Source: Dokdonia pacifica
Lineage (GTDB): Bacteria > Bacteroidota > Bacteroidia > Flavobacteriales > Flavobacteriaceae
NCBI RefSeq assembly: GCF_900188275.1
Contig: NZ_FZNY01000003.1
Location: forward strand, 468,547 to 532,546
DNA length: 64,000 nucleotides
Reading direction: 5' to 3'
The position numbers and the translations under genes are program-made. The notes beneath the pieces are model-generated. The model was not told where the DNA came from. It saw nothing but the letters and a program-made list of their open reading frames with translations, and made no database searches. Positions 26,501 through 34,022 of this stretch are shown here, in pieces. Positions within the stretch are counted from its first letter, which is position 1, and each line of letters begins with the position of its first letter.

Positions 26501-26990
26501 TAGATTTTTTGACAAAGCCATAGGTATCGCTAGAACTCCATTGGTATCTATAGGTAAGTCCTAAATCTGTATTATGTTCTTCAAAAATAACTTTGTTTCC
26601 ATACGTGTTTTTATATAGGTTTCTAGTAATATCATACACCCCTTTGTATTTATTAGAAAAGGGTTCCCATAAAAACACCTTGTCATCCTTTTGTACTTTA
26701 AGCAACGTTTTGCTGCCAGTTACATCTGCAGATTCGGTAATTTTATCATCTGTATAATAGGGAAATAATGAATTATCTGAATCCTTCCTACCAGCAGATA
26801 AACCTCCATTACTAGCTATGAACATCCAATGATTTGAATTGCTAATGATACTCATAAAAAAGGGTCTCATTTGATCACTGTTTGATATCTTATAATATAC
26901 TTCGTTATCAAATTTGAGTAGCTCTCCTTTAATTTCATGATCATTAAAAGCGGCTTGTTTATTTCCTATATAAATAGATTGTTTTGTCAT
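23520..26990 (-). CDS. GH149-type beta-1,3-glucan phosphorylase
   Basis: A 1156-residue cytoplasmic protein (no signal peptide). The architecture follows the GH94/GH149 phosphorylases: an N-terminal beta-sandwich with RPFFMSIISNSNHWMFIASNGGLSAGRKDSDNS... cut here into the visible blocks, a helical linker, and an (alpha/alpha)6 barrel with RPWNKFSIN, NWRDIFQNWEAL, DWETIEEDNPWAYIGYWGDH and RPEWNDANNALVGNG. The length exceeds the roughly 800-residue cellobiose phosphorylases and fits GH149 (about 1100). It would use phosphate to release glucose-1-phosphate from beta-1,3-oligoglucans. Neighbours GH16, GH17 and GH30 match known GH149 loci. GH94 is the alternative. Confidence 0.8.
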   Translation of the reverse strand: MTKQSIYIGNKQAAFNDHEIKGELLKFDNEVYYKISNSDQMRPFFMSIISNSNHWMFIASNGGLSAGRKDSDNSLFPYYTDDKITESADVTGSKTLLKVQKDDKVFLWEPFSNKYKGVYDITRNLYKNTYGNKVIFEEHNTDLGLTYRYQWSSSDTYGFVKKSTLINNQETSVKVTLLDGLQNIVPYGVGEDLQKASSNLVDAYKRNELIEDSGVGLYALSAIIVDKAEPSEALKSNIIWSLGIDNPTYLVSSLQLESFRRGETIHQETDVKAERGAYFVSTDIELQNKGKKEWILIADVNHTISSITEISEKIKTTPNLMELVQKDIDQGTTHLLELAGASDGMQLSDNKLRNTRHFSNTLFNIMRGGIFDHNYQIEKWDFKTYITKANITVFEKEKTTIEALPDQFSLGFLKDIAAQSDDPHFKRLCLEYMPLKFSRRHGDPSRPWNKFSINTRSEVDGSKILDYEGNWRDIFQNWEALSLAYPDFIESMIHKFLNATTFDGYNPYRVTKGGFDWETIEEDNPWAYIGYWGDHQIIYLQKFLEIIEDHHPGKLASYFDKDLFVYANVPYIIKEYTEILKNPKDTIDFDFDLDDKINKRRAIVGVDGALLHTTDNEIYNVNLIEKILATVLAKISNFIPEAGIWLNTQRPEWNDANNALVGNGVSMVTLYYLRRFLHFFGNIIANADIEETKISKELHEFYTGITYTLSTHRDLLNETISDTNRKTILDGLGTAASTYRTQIYKNTFSGKKETISLQNISDFITTSLSYIEHTIDANKREDNLYHAYNLMTVKGDHEIAVSYLEEMLEGQVSVLSSGYLSSKENLEVLDALKSSALFREDQYSYLLYPNKELAKFLDKNQIPEKAISESKLLQQLLDHDNVQIVQKDIKGTYHFNGNFNNAKRLNEALDTLDASYQGLVAKERQFLLDTYELVFNHKAFTGRSGTFFGYEGLGSIYWHMVSKLLLAAQECCLKAIREQESDETIGRLLEHYYEINEGIGVHKSPKLYGAFPTDPYSHTPAGKGAQQPGMTGQVKEDILSRFGELGVFVNDGKLQFSPYMLRKSEFLNTSQSFDYIDINLKKQTIHIPKDAICFTYCQIPVIYTISEKACIEVRSKEGTSQTFDALHLDNNISKQVFSRTGDIVQIHVSVTNNYLK

Positions 26991-27102
26991 CTGTGATTTT
27001 CACGTTAATGGCTCTTATAGAGAGCTCATTATTATTAACAAATAGTATTGTATCTGAAACACTAGATATAATAGTATTTTATTTTAGGGATGTCACCGTA
27101 TT

Positions 27103-27150
27103 TTCTATAGCATCAAACTACTTGATAGTTTTTTGTTTGATGCTATAGAA
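27103..27150. repeat. 16-bp inverted repeat in PUL spacer
   Basis: TTCTATAGCATCAAAC pairs perfectly with GTTTGATGCTATAGAA across a 16-nt loop. It lies 34 nt past the GH16 stop and over 110 nt before the GH149 start. On the operon strand there is no T-run after the stem, so it is not an ordinary terminator. Confidence 0.85.
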
Positions 27151-27183
27151 CCTACTATGTTGTTATTTTGTTATAAATCTTGA

Positions 27184-28050
27184 TTAGTTTGCTATCTCGT
27201 ATATACGCACATAGTCTACAATCATTTGTTGAGGTAAAGGAGTAGAGTCTACTGGAAAGCCTACAAAAGTTCCACCTACTGCAACATTTAATAGAATAAA
27301 GAATGGTTGATCATCAAAAACCCAGTCGGCACCATTAGGAATATCATCCTTAGTGATTCTATTAAAACGAATACCATCAATAAAGTAGTCTATAAAATCA
27401 GGACTCCATTCGATAGCAAATTCATGAAATTCTGTATCAAAACGCTCATCTTCTAGATCTAACTCACCAGAGATAGCACCTCCTCCAGAATATCCTGGCC
27501 CGTGTATACTTCCGATAGTTCTGAAAGGCTCTTGACCTCTCATTTCAGTAACATCTATTTCACCAACAAATGGCCATGCAATGGTAGCTGGGTCATCATC
27601 TGGTTCTGTTTCTATATTACTTCCTAGCATCCAGAAAGCTGGCCAAACACCACGCCCTCCTGGCATTTGAATTCTTGCTTCAAAACGACCATATTGTTGT
27701 TCTACTTTATCTCTAGTGTTTATTCTAGCAGATGTAAAAGCTGATCCTTGAAAATTTTCTCTACGCGCCGTAATAACCATATTTCCTTGACCATCTAAGG
27801 ATACATTTTCTGGACGATCTGTATAATATTGAAGCTCTTGATTTCCCCAACCGTTTTGTCCAGTACCTATATCAAAATTCCAAAATTCTGAATTAATAGC
27901 TGCTCCTGCTTCTCCATTAAAGTCATCTTCAAATACGAGATTAAGATTTGTGAGACCAATAGAGCTTCCTTCATCGTCATTACAACTTAGCATAGCTATA
28001 GCTATAAAAGCGAAGGCAATACTTTTTGAGATTACATTTTTTATTTTCAT
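27184..28050 (-). CDS. GH16 laminarinase lipoprotein
   Basis: About 288 residues from the start at 28050, chosen because it gives a normal signal peptide ending FIAIAMLSC (Cys23); the ATG at 28089 adds a second hydrophobic stretch. GH16 features: FEDDFNG, WNFDIGTGQNGWGNQELQYYT, ARIQMPGGRGVWPAFWMLG, and the catalytic motif GEIDVTEMRG with nucleophile Glu164, Asp166 and acid/base Glu169 (this numbering). The WGNQELQ block and lack of the extra Met in the catalytic motif (DVTE rather than DIME) fit the laminarinase branch. It is a surface or periplasmic endo-beta-1,3-glucanase. Confidence 0.93.
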   Translation of the reverse strand: MKIKNVISKSIAFAFIAIAMLSCNDDEGSSIGLTNLNLVFEDDFNGEAGAAINSEFWNFDIGTGQNGWGNQELQYYTDRPENVSLDGQGNMVITARRENFQGSAFTSARINTRDKVEQQYGRFEARIQMPGGRGVWPAFWMLGSNIETEPDDDPATIAWPFVGEIDVTEMRGQEPFRTIGSIHGPGYSGGGAISGELDLEDERFDTEFHEFAIEWSPDFIDYFIDGIRFNRITKDDIPNGADWVFDDQPFFILLNVAVGGTFVGFPVDSTPLPQQMIVDYVRIYEIAN

Positions 28051-28114
28051 TTTTCTTTTTTTAGTGAGTAACAAAAGATATAGGATCATATAGTACAGTT
28101 AGGTGTTGCCTAAG

Positions 28115-28134
28115 TACGCTTTCGCGAAAGCGTA
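28115..28134. repeat. TACGCTTTCGCGAAAGCGTA palindrome, intergenic
   Basis: A 20-bp perfect palindrome in the gap between the carbohydrate-binding lipoprotein gene and the GH16 gene, about 64 nt upstream of the GH16 start. Whether it is a hairpin in the operon RNA or a DNA site is unknown. Confidence 0.95.
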
Positions 28135-28180
28135 TCATGAAGCTATATCTTCTATCACTTTATTAAATAATTTTATGTCT

Positions 28181-30463
28181 TTAATTTTGTACTAGTGATA
28201 CATTATCAATTACTAGTACACCAGTATCTGCTCCCATGTCAAATAATACACGTCCATCTGTAGTGGTAAAATCAGCTGTAAGCTCAAGGGTAAATGTTTG
28301 AGTGGTTTCGGTTACGGTGACTTCCATACTTTGGTTTGTAAATGGTGCGACAAAGAGTCCTATACCTGCAATCATGGTTCGACTACCAGTAGCTGCATCT
28401 GTAGAAGCATCAAAAGTTAATGTAAAGGTCTCTCCAGAATTAATTATCAATCCTCTTTGGCTAAGATTCACAGCAAAAGGATCACCAGCTGTAGCAACAT
28501 CTACAAAGTTAAAGCTGTTACCTCCATCGGTTTGTACATTAAATCCATTTCCTTCCCATACAGTCATTCCTTGTTCGAAGTCTCCATTAGTCAATTCGTT
28601 ATCACCTCCGCCGCCTCCGCCGCCGTCATTTAATTCTAGAATAACATTATCAATAACTAAAACACCAGTATCTGCTCCCATGTCAAATAGCACGCGACTA
28701 TCTGTAGAAGTGAAATTTGCTGTAAGTTCTATAGTAAATGTTTGTGTTACATCTGTCACAGTAACTTCCATCGCTTGATTTGTGAAAGGAGCTTCAAAAA
28801 GACCTATTCCTGCAATCATAGTACGACTACCAGTTGCAGCATCTGTAGAAGCATCAAAAGTTAATGTAAAGGTGTCACCATCTGAAATATCTAACCCTCT
28901 TTGACTTAAGTTTACAGCAAATGGATCACCAGCTGTAGCAACATCTACAAAGTTAAAGCTGTTACCTCCATCGGTTTGTACGTTAAATCCATTTCCTTCC
29001 CATACAGTCATTCCTTGTTCGAAGTCTCCATTGATCAGCAAATTGTCGCCACCGCCACCTCCGCCGCCATCGCCGTCGGTTAATTGAATGTCATCCATAA
29101 AGTATACAGAATCATCTCCTGGAGTTCCGTTATTATATATAAGCACCATTCTATTATAACTTGTAGCAGGGTTTGTTGTTCCTGTATAATCAAAAGTAAG
29201 TTCTTGCCATTGGTTAGAAACCGTAGTAGTAGCCGTAGCTGAAACTTGAGATGCTTGCCCAATAGCTCCATCTTCAAACCCTAACAATACTGTAGTACCT
29301 GCTTCTGGAGCAAATACTAATGCAGTGACTTGCTCTGATCCTGAGAAATCTACTGAAACATCTAAATCCATAATCATTCCAGCAAAAGTTTCTGATCCTG
29401 TTACTTTTTGTGTACGTAAGACATTGTTACTGTTATTTAAACCTCCTACTTGAGGATTTGCAGCTACTGCTGAAGGAGCCCCTCCAAATTCTACAGGGTT
29501 ATAGGCTAGGGTTGAAGATTCAAAACCTATAGGAAGCATTATTTCTGTATTTGCAGAGTCATCTACATTACCAGATGCGTCTACATCCATAAATGTGATT
29601 GATCCATCGGCTTCAAGACCGTTTAATGTAGCACTTATAATTGAAGAACCTGAATCACTTAGTACTGATACAACACCTAATTCATCTACAGTAGCAACAG
29701 ATTCATTAGAAGAAATATAATCAAAATAAGCTGCTGTTGTTGTAAGACTCTGTAAAACACCAGAAGGTAAGTTATAAGTAGCAGATGTTCCATCTATAGT
29801 AATTGTACTTCCCGCTGATGCTGCTGTTACTTGATCTGCTCCATTCAATATTTGAGCACTCTCTAGTATAATAGTATTTAAGTTTTCAAACTTTACTTCA
29901 TCTATCCATAATTGGTATGAGCTTCCGTCGTCTGCTGCTTCTGCTATCCAAAGCATTCCTCTTTCTTGTGTAAGTCTCGCCGAATTAGGAATTGGGATAA
30001 AATATTTCTGCCATGCAGTTCCTACTTGGATACCATTTACTTGTGTTCTAAACGTTTCTCCTTCGAAGGTTAATCCAAATCCTATTTGATTTATGGTTTC
30101 TCCTTTTGAAGCTCTTGCATAAAACGTTAATACATTATAATCGGTTAAATTTCTACCTACGCCTGTAGTGAATACCCCTCCTGCAAAACCTCCTTCTGGA
30201 TCATTTGTGTTAGGAATATCAAATCGCATAGCTAGATCACCTTGGAATGTAATATCTGAATCTACATCAAATGCAGTTACTTTAGAAGTTCCAAAGGCTG
30301 CGTATTGTAGACCAGCACTAAATGAATCTATGAATACATCTGCTATATTTGGAAAAGTAGCTTCTGGTAAGTTCTCGTCATCTGGCTGACAACCATAATT
30401 AAAAACTAAAAATAGAGTAGCTATTAAGTAGCTTAATTTTTTTGTTGTGAATATCTTCTTCAT
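28181..30463 (-). CDS. Carbohydrate-binding lipoprotein with two CBM4/16-like modules
   Basis: A 760-residue lipoprotein (lipobox VFNYGC, Cys25). Order: an N-terminal CBM-like jelly roll (about 40-195), an Ig-like/BIG2 stretch (about 205-300), a second jelly roll (about 310-465), a Gly-rich linker, and two nearly identical CBM4/16-like modules (about 475-615 and 625-760), each starting NGDFEQGMTVWEGNGFNVQ. No catalytic motifs. The role is likely surface capture of beta-glucan, doing the work of a SusD/SusE-like binder. The two modules also occur in the secreted protein at 37262-39430. The poly-Gly linkers (GGGGGGGD) are unusual. Confidence 0.8.
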   Translation of the reverse strand: MKKIFTTKKLSYLIATLFLVFNYGCQPDDENLPEATFPNIADVFIDSFSAGLQYAAFGTSKVTAFDVDSDITFQGDLAMRFDIPNTNDPEGGFAGGVFTTGVGRNLTDYNVLTFYARASKGETINQIGFGLTFEGETFRTQVNGIQVGTAWQKYFIPIPNSARLTQERGMLWIAEAADDGSSYQLWIDEVKFENLNTIILESAQILNGADQVTAASAGSTITIDGTSATYNLPSGVLQSLTTTAAYFDYISSNESVATVDELGVVSVLSDSGSSIISATLNGLEADGSITFMDVDASGNVDDSANTEIMLPIGFESSTLAYNPVEFGGAPSAVAANPQVGGLNNSNNVLRTQKVTGSETFAGMIMDLDVSVDFSGSEQVTALVFAPEAGTTVLLGFEDGAIGQASQVSATATTTVSNQWQELTFDYTGTTNPATSYNRMVLIYNNGTPGDDSVYFMDDIQLTDGDGGGGGGGDNLLINGDFEQGMTVWEGNGFNVQTDGGNSFNFVDVATAGDPFAVNLSQRGLDISDGDTFTLTFDASTDAATGSRTMIAGIGLFEAPFTNQAMEVTVTDVTQTFTIELTANFTSTDSRVLFDMGADTGVLVIDNVILELNDGGGGGGGDNELTNGDFEQGMTVWEGNGFNVQTDGGNSFNFVDVATAGDPFAVNLSQRGLIINSGETFTLTFDASTDAATGSRTMIAGIGLFVAPFTNQSMEVTVTETTQTFTLELTADFTTTDGRVLFDMGADTGVLVIDNVSLVQN

Positions 30464-30469
30464 GACTTT

Positions 30470-33400
30470 TTATTTTCCAATGTTAATGTGTAAATATGTT
30501 CTAATTTCCCATTCATTTCCGTTAGGGAATCCCATGTCAATTGGGTCTTGAAATTGAAATCTCGGAGAGAAATTATCTAAAGAACGCCAAGTATAACGAA
30601 TACCAATACGTGTGTTTGGAAGAATAAACCAATCTGGTTTACCTACTGTAGTAGAAAGGTCTACTTTAAATTGAAATGGGAATGTAAGGTTAAAATCTCT
30701 ATGGAAATCAAAAGGTCCCCAATCATCTATTTTTACTTCGGTCATTAATTTAAGTTTGTTATAAATCACACGTACATCAGTACCATATCTATAAATAACT
30801 CTATCATCACTTCCGTTTGCTTGACCATTACCTCCAAAGAAATTAGCAATAAACCCAAAATCTGGAGTAAATTTAGAAACCACTCTACCATTTATCTCCC
30901 ATAAATCTTGTGCAGATGGTGCAGAGTCAAATGCAACAGGAGCACGGCTATTACCAAAGAATCCAATAGCTGCATCTTGTGTAGTTGGAAGGTGACGGTA
31001 TACAAAACCTAAACTTGCAGCAAATGGAGCATCTTCAGCTCTGTCATTATCCCATTCATAAAACCATGATCCAGGAGTAGGATCGTAGGTTAATAGTATT
31101 TCTCCTGCGGTAGTTCTTCTATTTGCTCTTACAACAAATGGATCTGCAAGAATGTTTCTAGCTCTAGCAGGAGCAGGTGATCCTAATGGAATTGGATCAA
31201 CTAAAGGCTCTTGCCATAAGAAGTTAGGCGCAATTTGTAAATCTCCTATAGTATATGTGAAACCCGTTAAGAAATTATATTGATTACCGCTTCCACTATC
31301 TTTTAATCTCCATCCTGTGAATGTTTTAGTATAATCTGCACCTCCACCAGCTACAAGTCCTTGTGCAGCAGCTTGAGCATACCAGTTGAATCTACCACCA
31401 GTATATTTAATTTTCACTTTACCTCCCCAATTATCATCAGAATCGATAGTGTTAACAAGAACATTCGTATTTCCATTTTCATCATTCTGAACAATTTGAT
31501 ATTCTCTTCCATTTAAAGGTTGACCACCCCAAATAGCACCTAATTCTACATCAAACTTACCAAATTTACGTTCTGCATATCCAGTAAATCTTCGAGTTCT
31601 TGGTTGAGGAATTGCTCCTGATGTAACACCAGCTCCTCCTTGTTGAGCAATATCTTCGTGAAAGATACCTGCTACTTTATATTTTCCTAATTGCTTCTCA
31701 TATTTTACAAGAACAGCAGGATTGGCTCCCCACCATAATTCTGGACCAAATGCAACTTTAAGTCCTTTAAATTCTTTCTTTCCTTCAAATTCAAAACCAA
31801 AAGGAGCTAACCCATTATATAAATCTATATTAGGTCCGTAATTTGCTTCAGGATATAATCCGAAGAAATCGCCTTCATATCCCCAGTGATAATGACCTGT
31901 ACGGTAGAAACCTTTTACATTGGCATATTTTGTGTTCCAATCAAATTCAGCCTGGTATATTTGAACTCTATTATTGTCTGTAATAGGTACAATTCCATTA
32001 TCAGTCTCAACATTTATTGGTCGTCCTCTATTTTCAAAGAAAATTTCGTCAATAGGATTTCTTGCAACATTTCCTAAAATGTTGGTGATAACGTTTGCTT
32101 TTAATCCTGGCATTGGACTTGCTTCTACACCAATGTAGTATGACTCCATATTGTCAAATCCTAATTGATCAGGAAATACGTTAGCATTAGGATCTCTATC
32201 GTCTGGAGTGGTTATACGCTTACCTCCTGTATTAAATGTGGTAAATTCAGCTCTTAATGAACTTATTTTTATTTTACTTCCTCCTGAACTTCCAGAGGCA
32301 GCTTTATCACCACGAGCTCTTAATACCGCATCGATGAGTTGAATATTATTAAAGTGATTATCAACAGAGACAGCAGTTGTTCCTAATGCATAAGGATTCA
32401 ATTGATGTGCTTCTTTTAATGCATAATATGCAGCTCTAGGGTATAATGTATAAAGTCCTTTAGCATTTGTAGGCCCTTTTGCACAGATACCAAACCACTC
32501 TTCATTCATATTGTTTTCTCCTTCTACAAAATCGAATTCGTATCCACCATTATCCCAAGAGGCATTATTATCATGGGTGTCTAGGTTTGTAGTTTGACCA
32601 TATTTCCACCAGCCATCACTAAATTGAAAAGTGAATCCACCTAATGAATTTTCTGCTTTACCTAAACCAGCAGCATTTGCATAAATCTCTTTCCAATTTC
32701 CAACCATATAATATGCTTGGGCTTTTTGGTCTTCCTGATTTTGAACAGCATTAAAAGCATCTGATCCAAATTCAGTAAATAAGATTGGTTTTCCAAACTC
32801 ATTTTTCACTCTTTCAAAAGCATCACCAAAAGAAACGCCTCGGTACATGTTTGTACCATAAATATCAATGTCTTTACATTCTTCTGCTACAATATCTAAG
32901 AAAAGTAAATCTCCATTACAAATTGCAATAGGTTGCGAAGTGATAATTTTTTTCATTTCGATAGTCGCTTCATTAAAGAGCTTATACATAGCTCTAGCTC
33001 TAGGTTTAATTCGACTATCTTCTTCTGGAATATCTTCTGTTTCAGCTCCATCCCAAAAAAGACCGTAGTTATTTTCATTACCTAATAGAAACATTAATAT
33101 CCCAGGAGTATCTTTAAATTCTCGGGCCATTGCGGTAGTCTCTTTGATTAGAAGCTCTTTTACACGAGGATCTGCATAATCAGTAATAGGTTGCCATGCT
33201 CCATCTATTGTAAGGCCATAACGTCCAAATGAATGATTAATCATGGTATAAATACCATAATTTTCATAAATGTATTGAACCCATTTGGGTTTCACGCCTA
33301 CATATTGTCTTATGGCATTTACCCCCATGTTTTTAAGGAGTGACATCTCTGCATCTAACGCTTCCTTTATAATATCATCAGATTGATTCCAGAATTGATA

Positions 33401-33586
33401 GGATGTTGTTGCTACGGTTTGACCAATTGGAATATAATCCCAATTCATACCATTAATCATAAACTTTTGCCCGTCTACTAATAATTTCGTGCCGTCACTA
33501 GCATTTTCCAGAGTTACTTTATTAGCTTGAGCAACTAATGATGTTGTGGCAAGAAATAGAAATAGTCTTAATAAATAATGTTTCAT
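30470..33586 (-). CDS. Clan GH-A hydrolase fused to an outer-membrane-type barrel
   Basis: A 1038-residue secreted protein with an ordinary (non-lipid) signal peptide. Residues about 25-410 are a TIM barrel of clan GH-A: MINGMNWDYIP, then NEN with candidate acid/base Glu171 (LLGNENNYGLFW) and TEFG with candidate nucleophile Glu272 (ILFTEFGSDA). I cannot choose between GH2-C-like, GH5-like and GH158. Residues about 430-1038 look like amphipathic beta strands of an outer-membrane barrel, with repeats of aromatic-rich short strands (YAERKFGKFDVELGAIWGG) and a final IRTYLHINIGK. It is the first gene of the glucan operon. Catalysis at the outer membrane is inferred. Confidence 0.75.
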   Translation of the reverse strand: MKHYLLRLFLFLATTSLVAQANKVTLENASDGTKLLVDGQKFMINGMNWDYIPIGQTVATTSYQFWNQSDDIIKEALDAEMSLLKNMGVNAIRQYVGVKPKWVQYIYENYGIYTMINHSFGRYGLTIDGAWQPITDYADPRVKELLIKETTAMAREFKDTPGILMFLLGNENNYGLFWDGAETEDIPEEDSRIKPRARAMYKLFNEATIEMKKIITSQPIAICNGDLLFLDIVAEECKDIDIYGTNMYRGVSFGDAFERVKNEFGKPILFTEFGSDAFNAVQNQEDQKAQAYYMVGNWKEIYANAAGLGKAENSLGGFTFQFSDGWWKYGQTTNLDTHDNNASWDNGGYEFDFVEGENNMNEEWFGICAKGPTNAKGLYTLYPRAAYYALKEAHQLNPYALGTTAVSVDNHFNNIQLIDAVLRARGDKAASGSSGGSKIKISSLRAEFTTFNTGGKRITTPDDRDPNANVFPDQLGFDNMESYYIGVEASPMPGLKANVITNILGNVARNPIDEIFFENRGRPINVETDNGIVPITDNNRVQIYQAEFDWNTKYANVKGFYRTGHYHWGYEGDFFGLYPEANYGPNIDLYNGLAPFGFEFEGKKEFKGLKVAFGPELWWGANPAVLVKYEKQLGKYKVAGIFHEDIAQQGGAGVTSGAIPQPRTRRFTGYAERKFGKFDVELGAIWGGQPLNGREYQIVQNDENGNTNVLVNTIDSDDNWGGKVKIKYTGGRFNWYAQAAAQGLVAGGGADYTKTFTGWRLKDSGSGNQYNFLTGFTYTIGDLQIAPNFLWQEPLVDPIPLGSPAPARARNILADPFVVRANRRTTAGEILLTYDPTPGSWFYEWDNDRAEDAPFAASLGFVYRHLPTTQDAAIGFFGNSRAPVAFDSAPSAQDLWEINGRVVSKFTPDFGFIANFFGGNGQANGSDDRVIYRYGTDVRVIYNKLKLMTEVKIDDWGPFDFHRDFNLTFPFQFKVDLSTTVGKPDWFILPNTRIGIRYTWRSLDNFSPRFQFQDPIDMGFPNGNEWEIRTYLHINIGK

Positions 33587-34022
33587 TGAATCATTGGTTT
33601 TAGTAAGTATGTATACATCATTTTGAGATAATGATGAATTTTAATCTTATGTGTCTAGTAAATATAGAATTATGAATTGTGAATAACATTAAATATAAAT
33701 GCACAAAAACTATACATTTCGCTAATTTGAATGTGTTTTATTGAGAATTTGATGTTTTTAGCCTGTTATTATTAAGAATATGGATATTTGAGAGATTGTT
33801 TTTTTAACATTAAAAAATTGTTGAAATACTGCTATGTTATGTTAATTTTATGTTAATGTTGTATTAATGTTGTAGTGATTTTATTTCTTGTATAGGCATT
33901 GCTCTTGTAAGATGTAGGCAAAAAGTATCATCATTAACTATTTTTTAAGATAAATAGGGTTTGTTTATATGATTAAGAAGATCTAATCTTTTAAGTTTTC
34001 ATTAAAGTAAAAAACATTTAAA
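33587..34022. other. Divergent intergenic region of the glucan locus (436 bp)
   Basis: No gene seen. It holds the promoters of the operon (minus) and the regulator (plus). Noted inside: a hairpin CATCATT/AATGATG at 33616-33636, about 30 nt before the operon start, and tandem 11-bp repeats at 33842-33874. I could not place a convincing TAnnTTTG box on either strand. Confidence 0.6.
33842..33874 (+). promoter_or_regulatory. Tandem 11-bp repeats, candidate operator
   Basis: TTAATGTTGTA occurs twice in direct tandem at 33853-33863 and 33864-33874, preceded by a degenerate unit at 33842-33852. The spacing of 11 bp equals about one helical turn. The reverse complement TACAACATT recurs just after the regulator gene. 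It lies about 149 nt before the regulator start. Confidence 0.5.

Noticed and set aside
28609..28626. GC-rich run in the lipoprotein gene as a regulatory site
   Set aside because: It encodes the poly-Gly linker, and a similar run recurs at about 29050 for the same reason.
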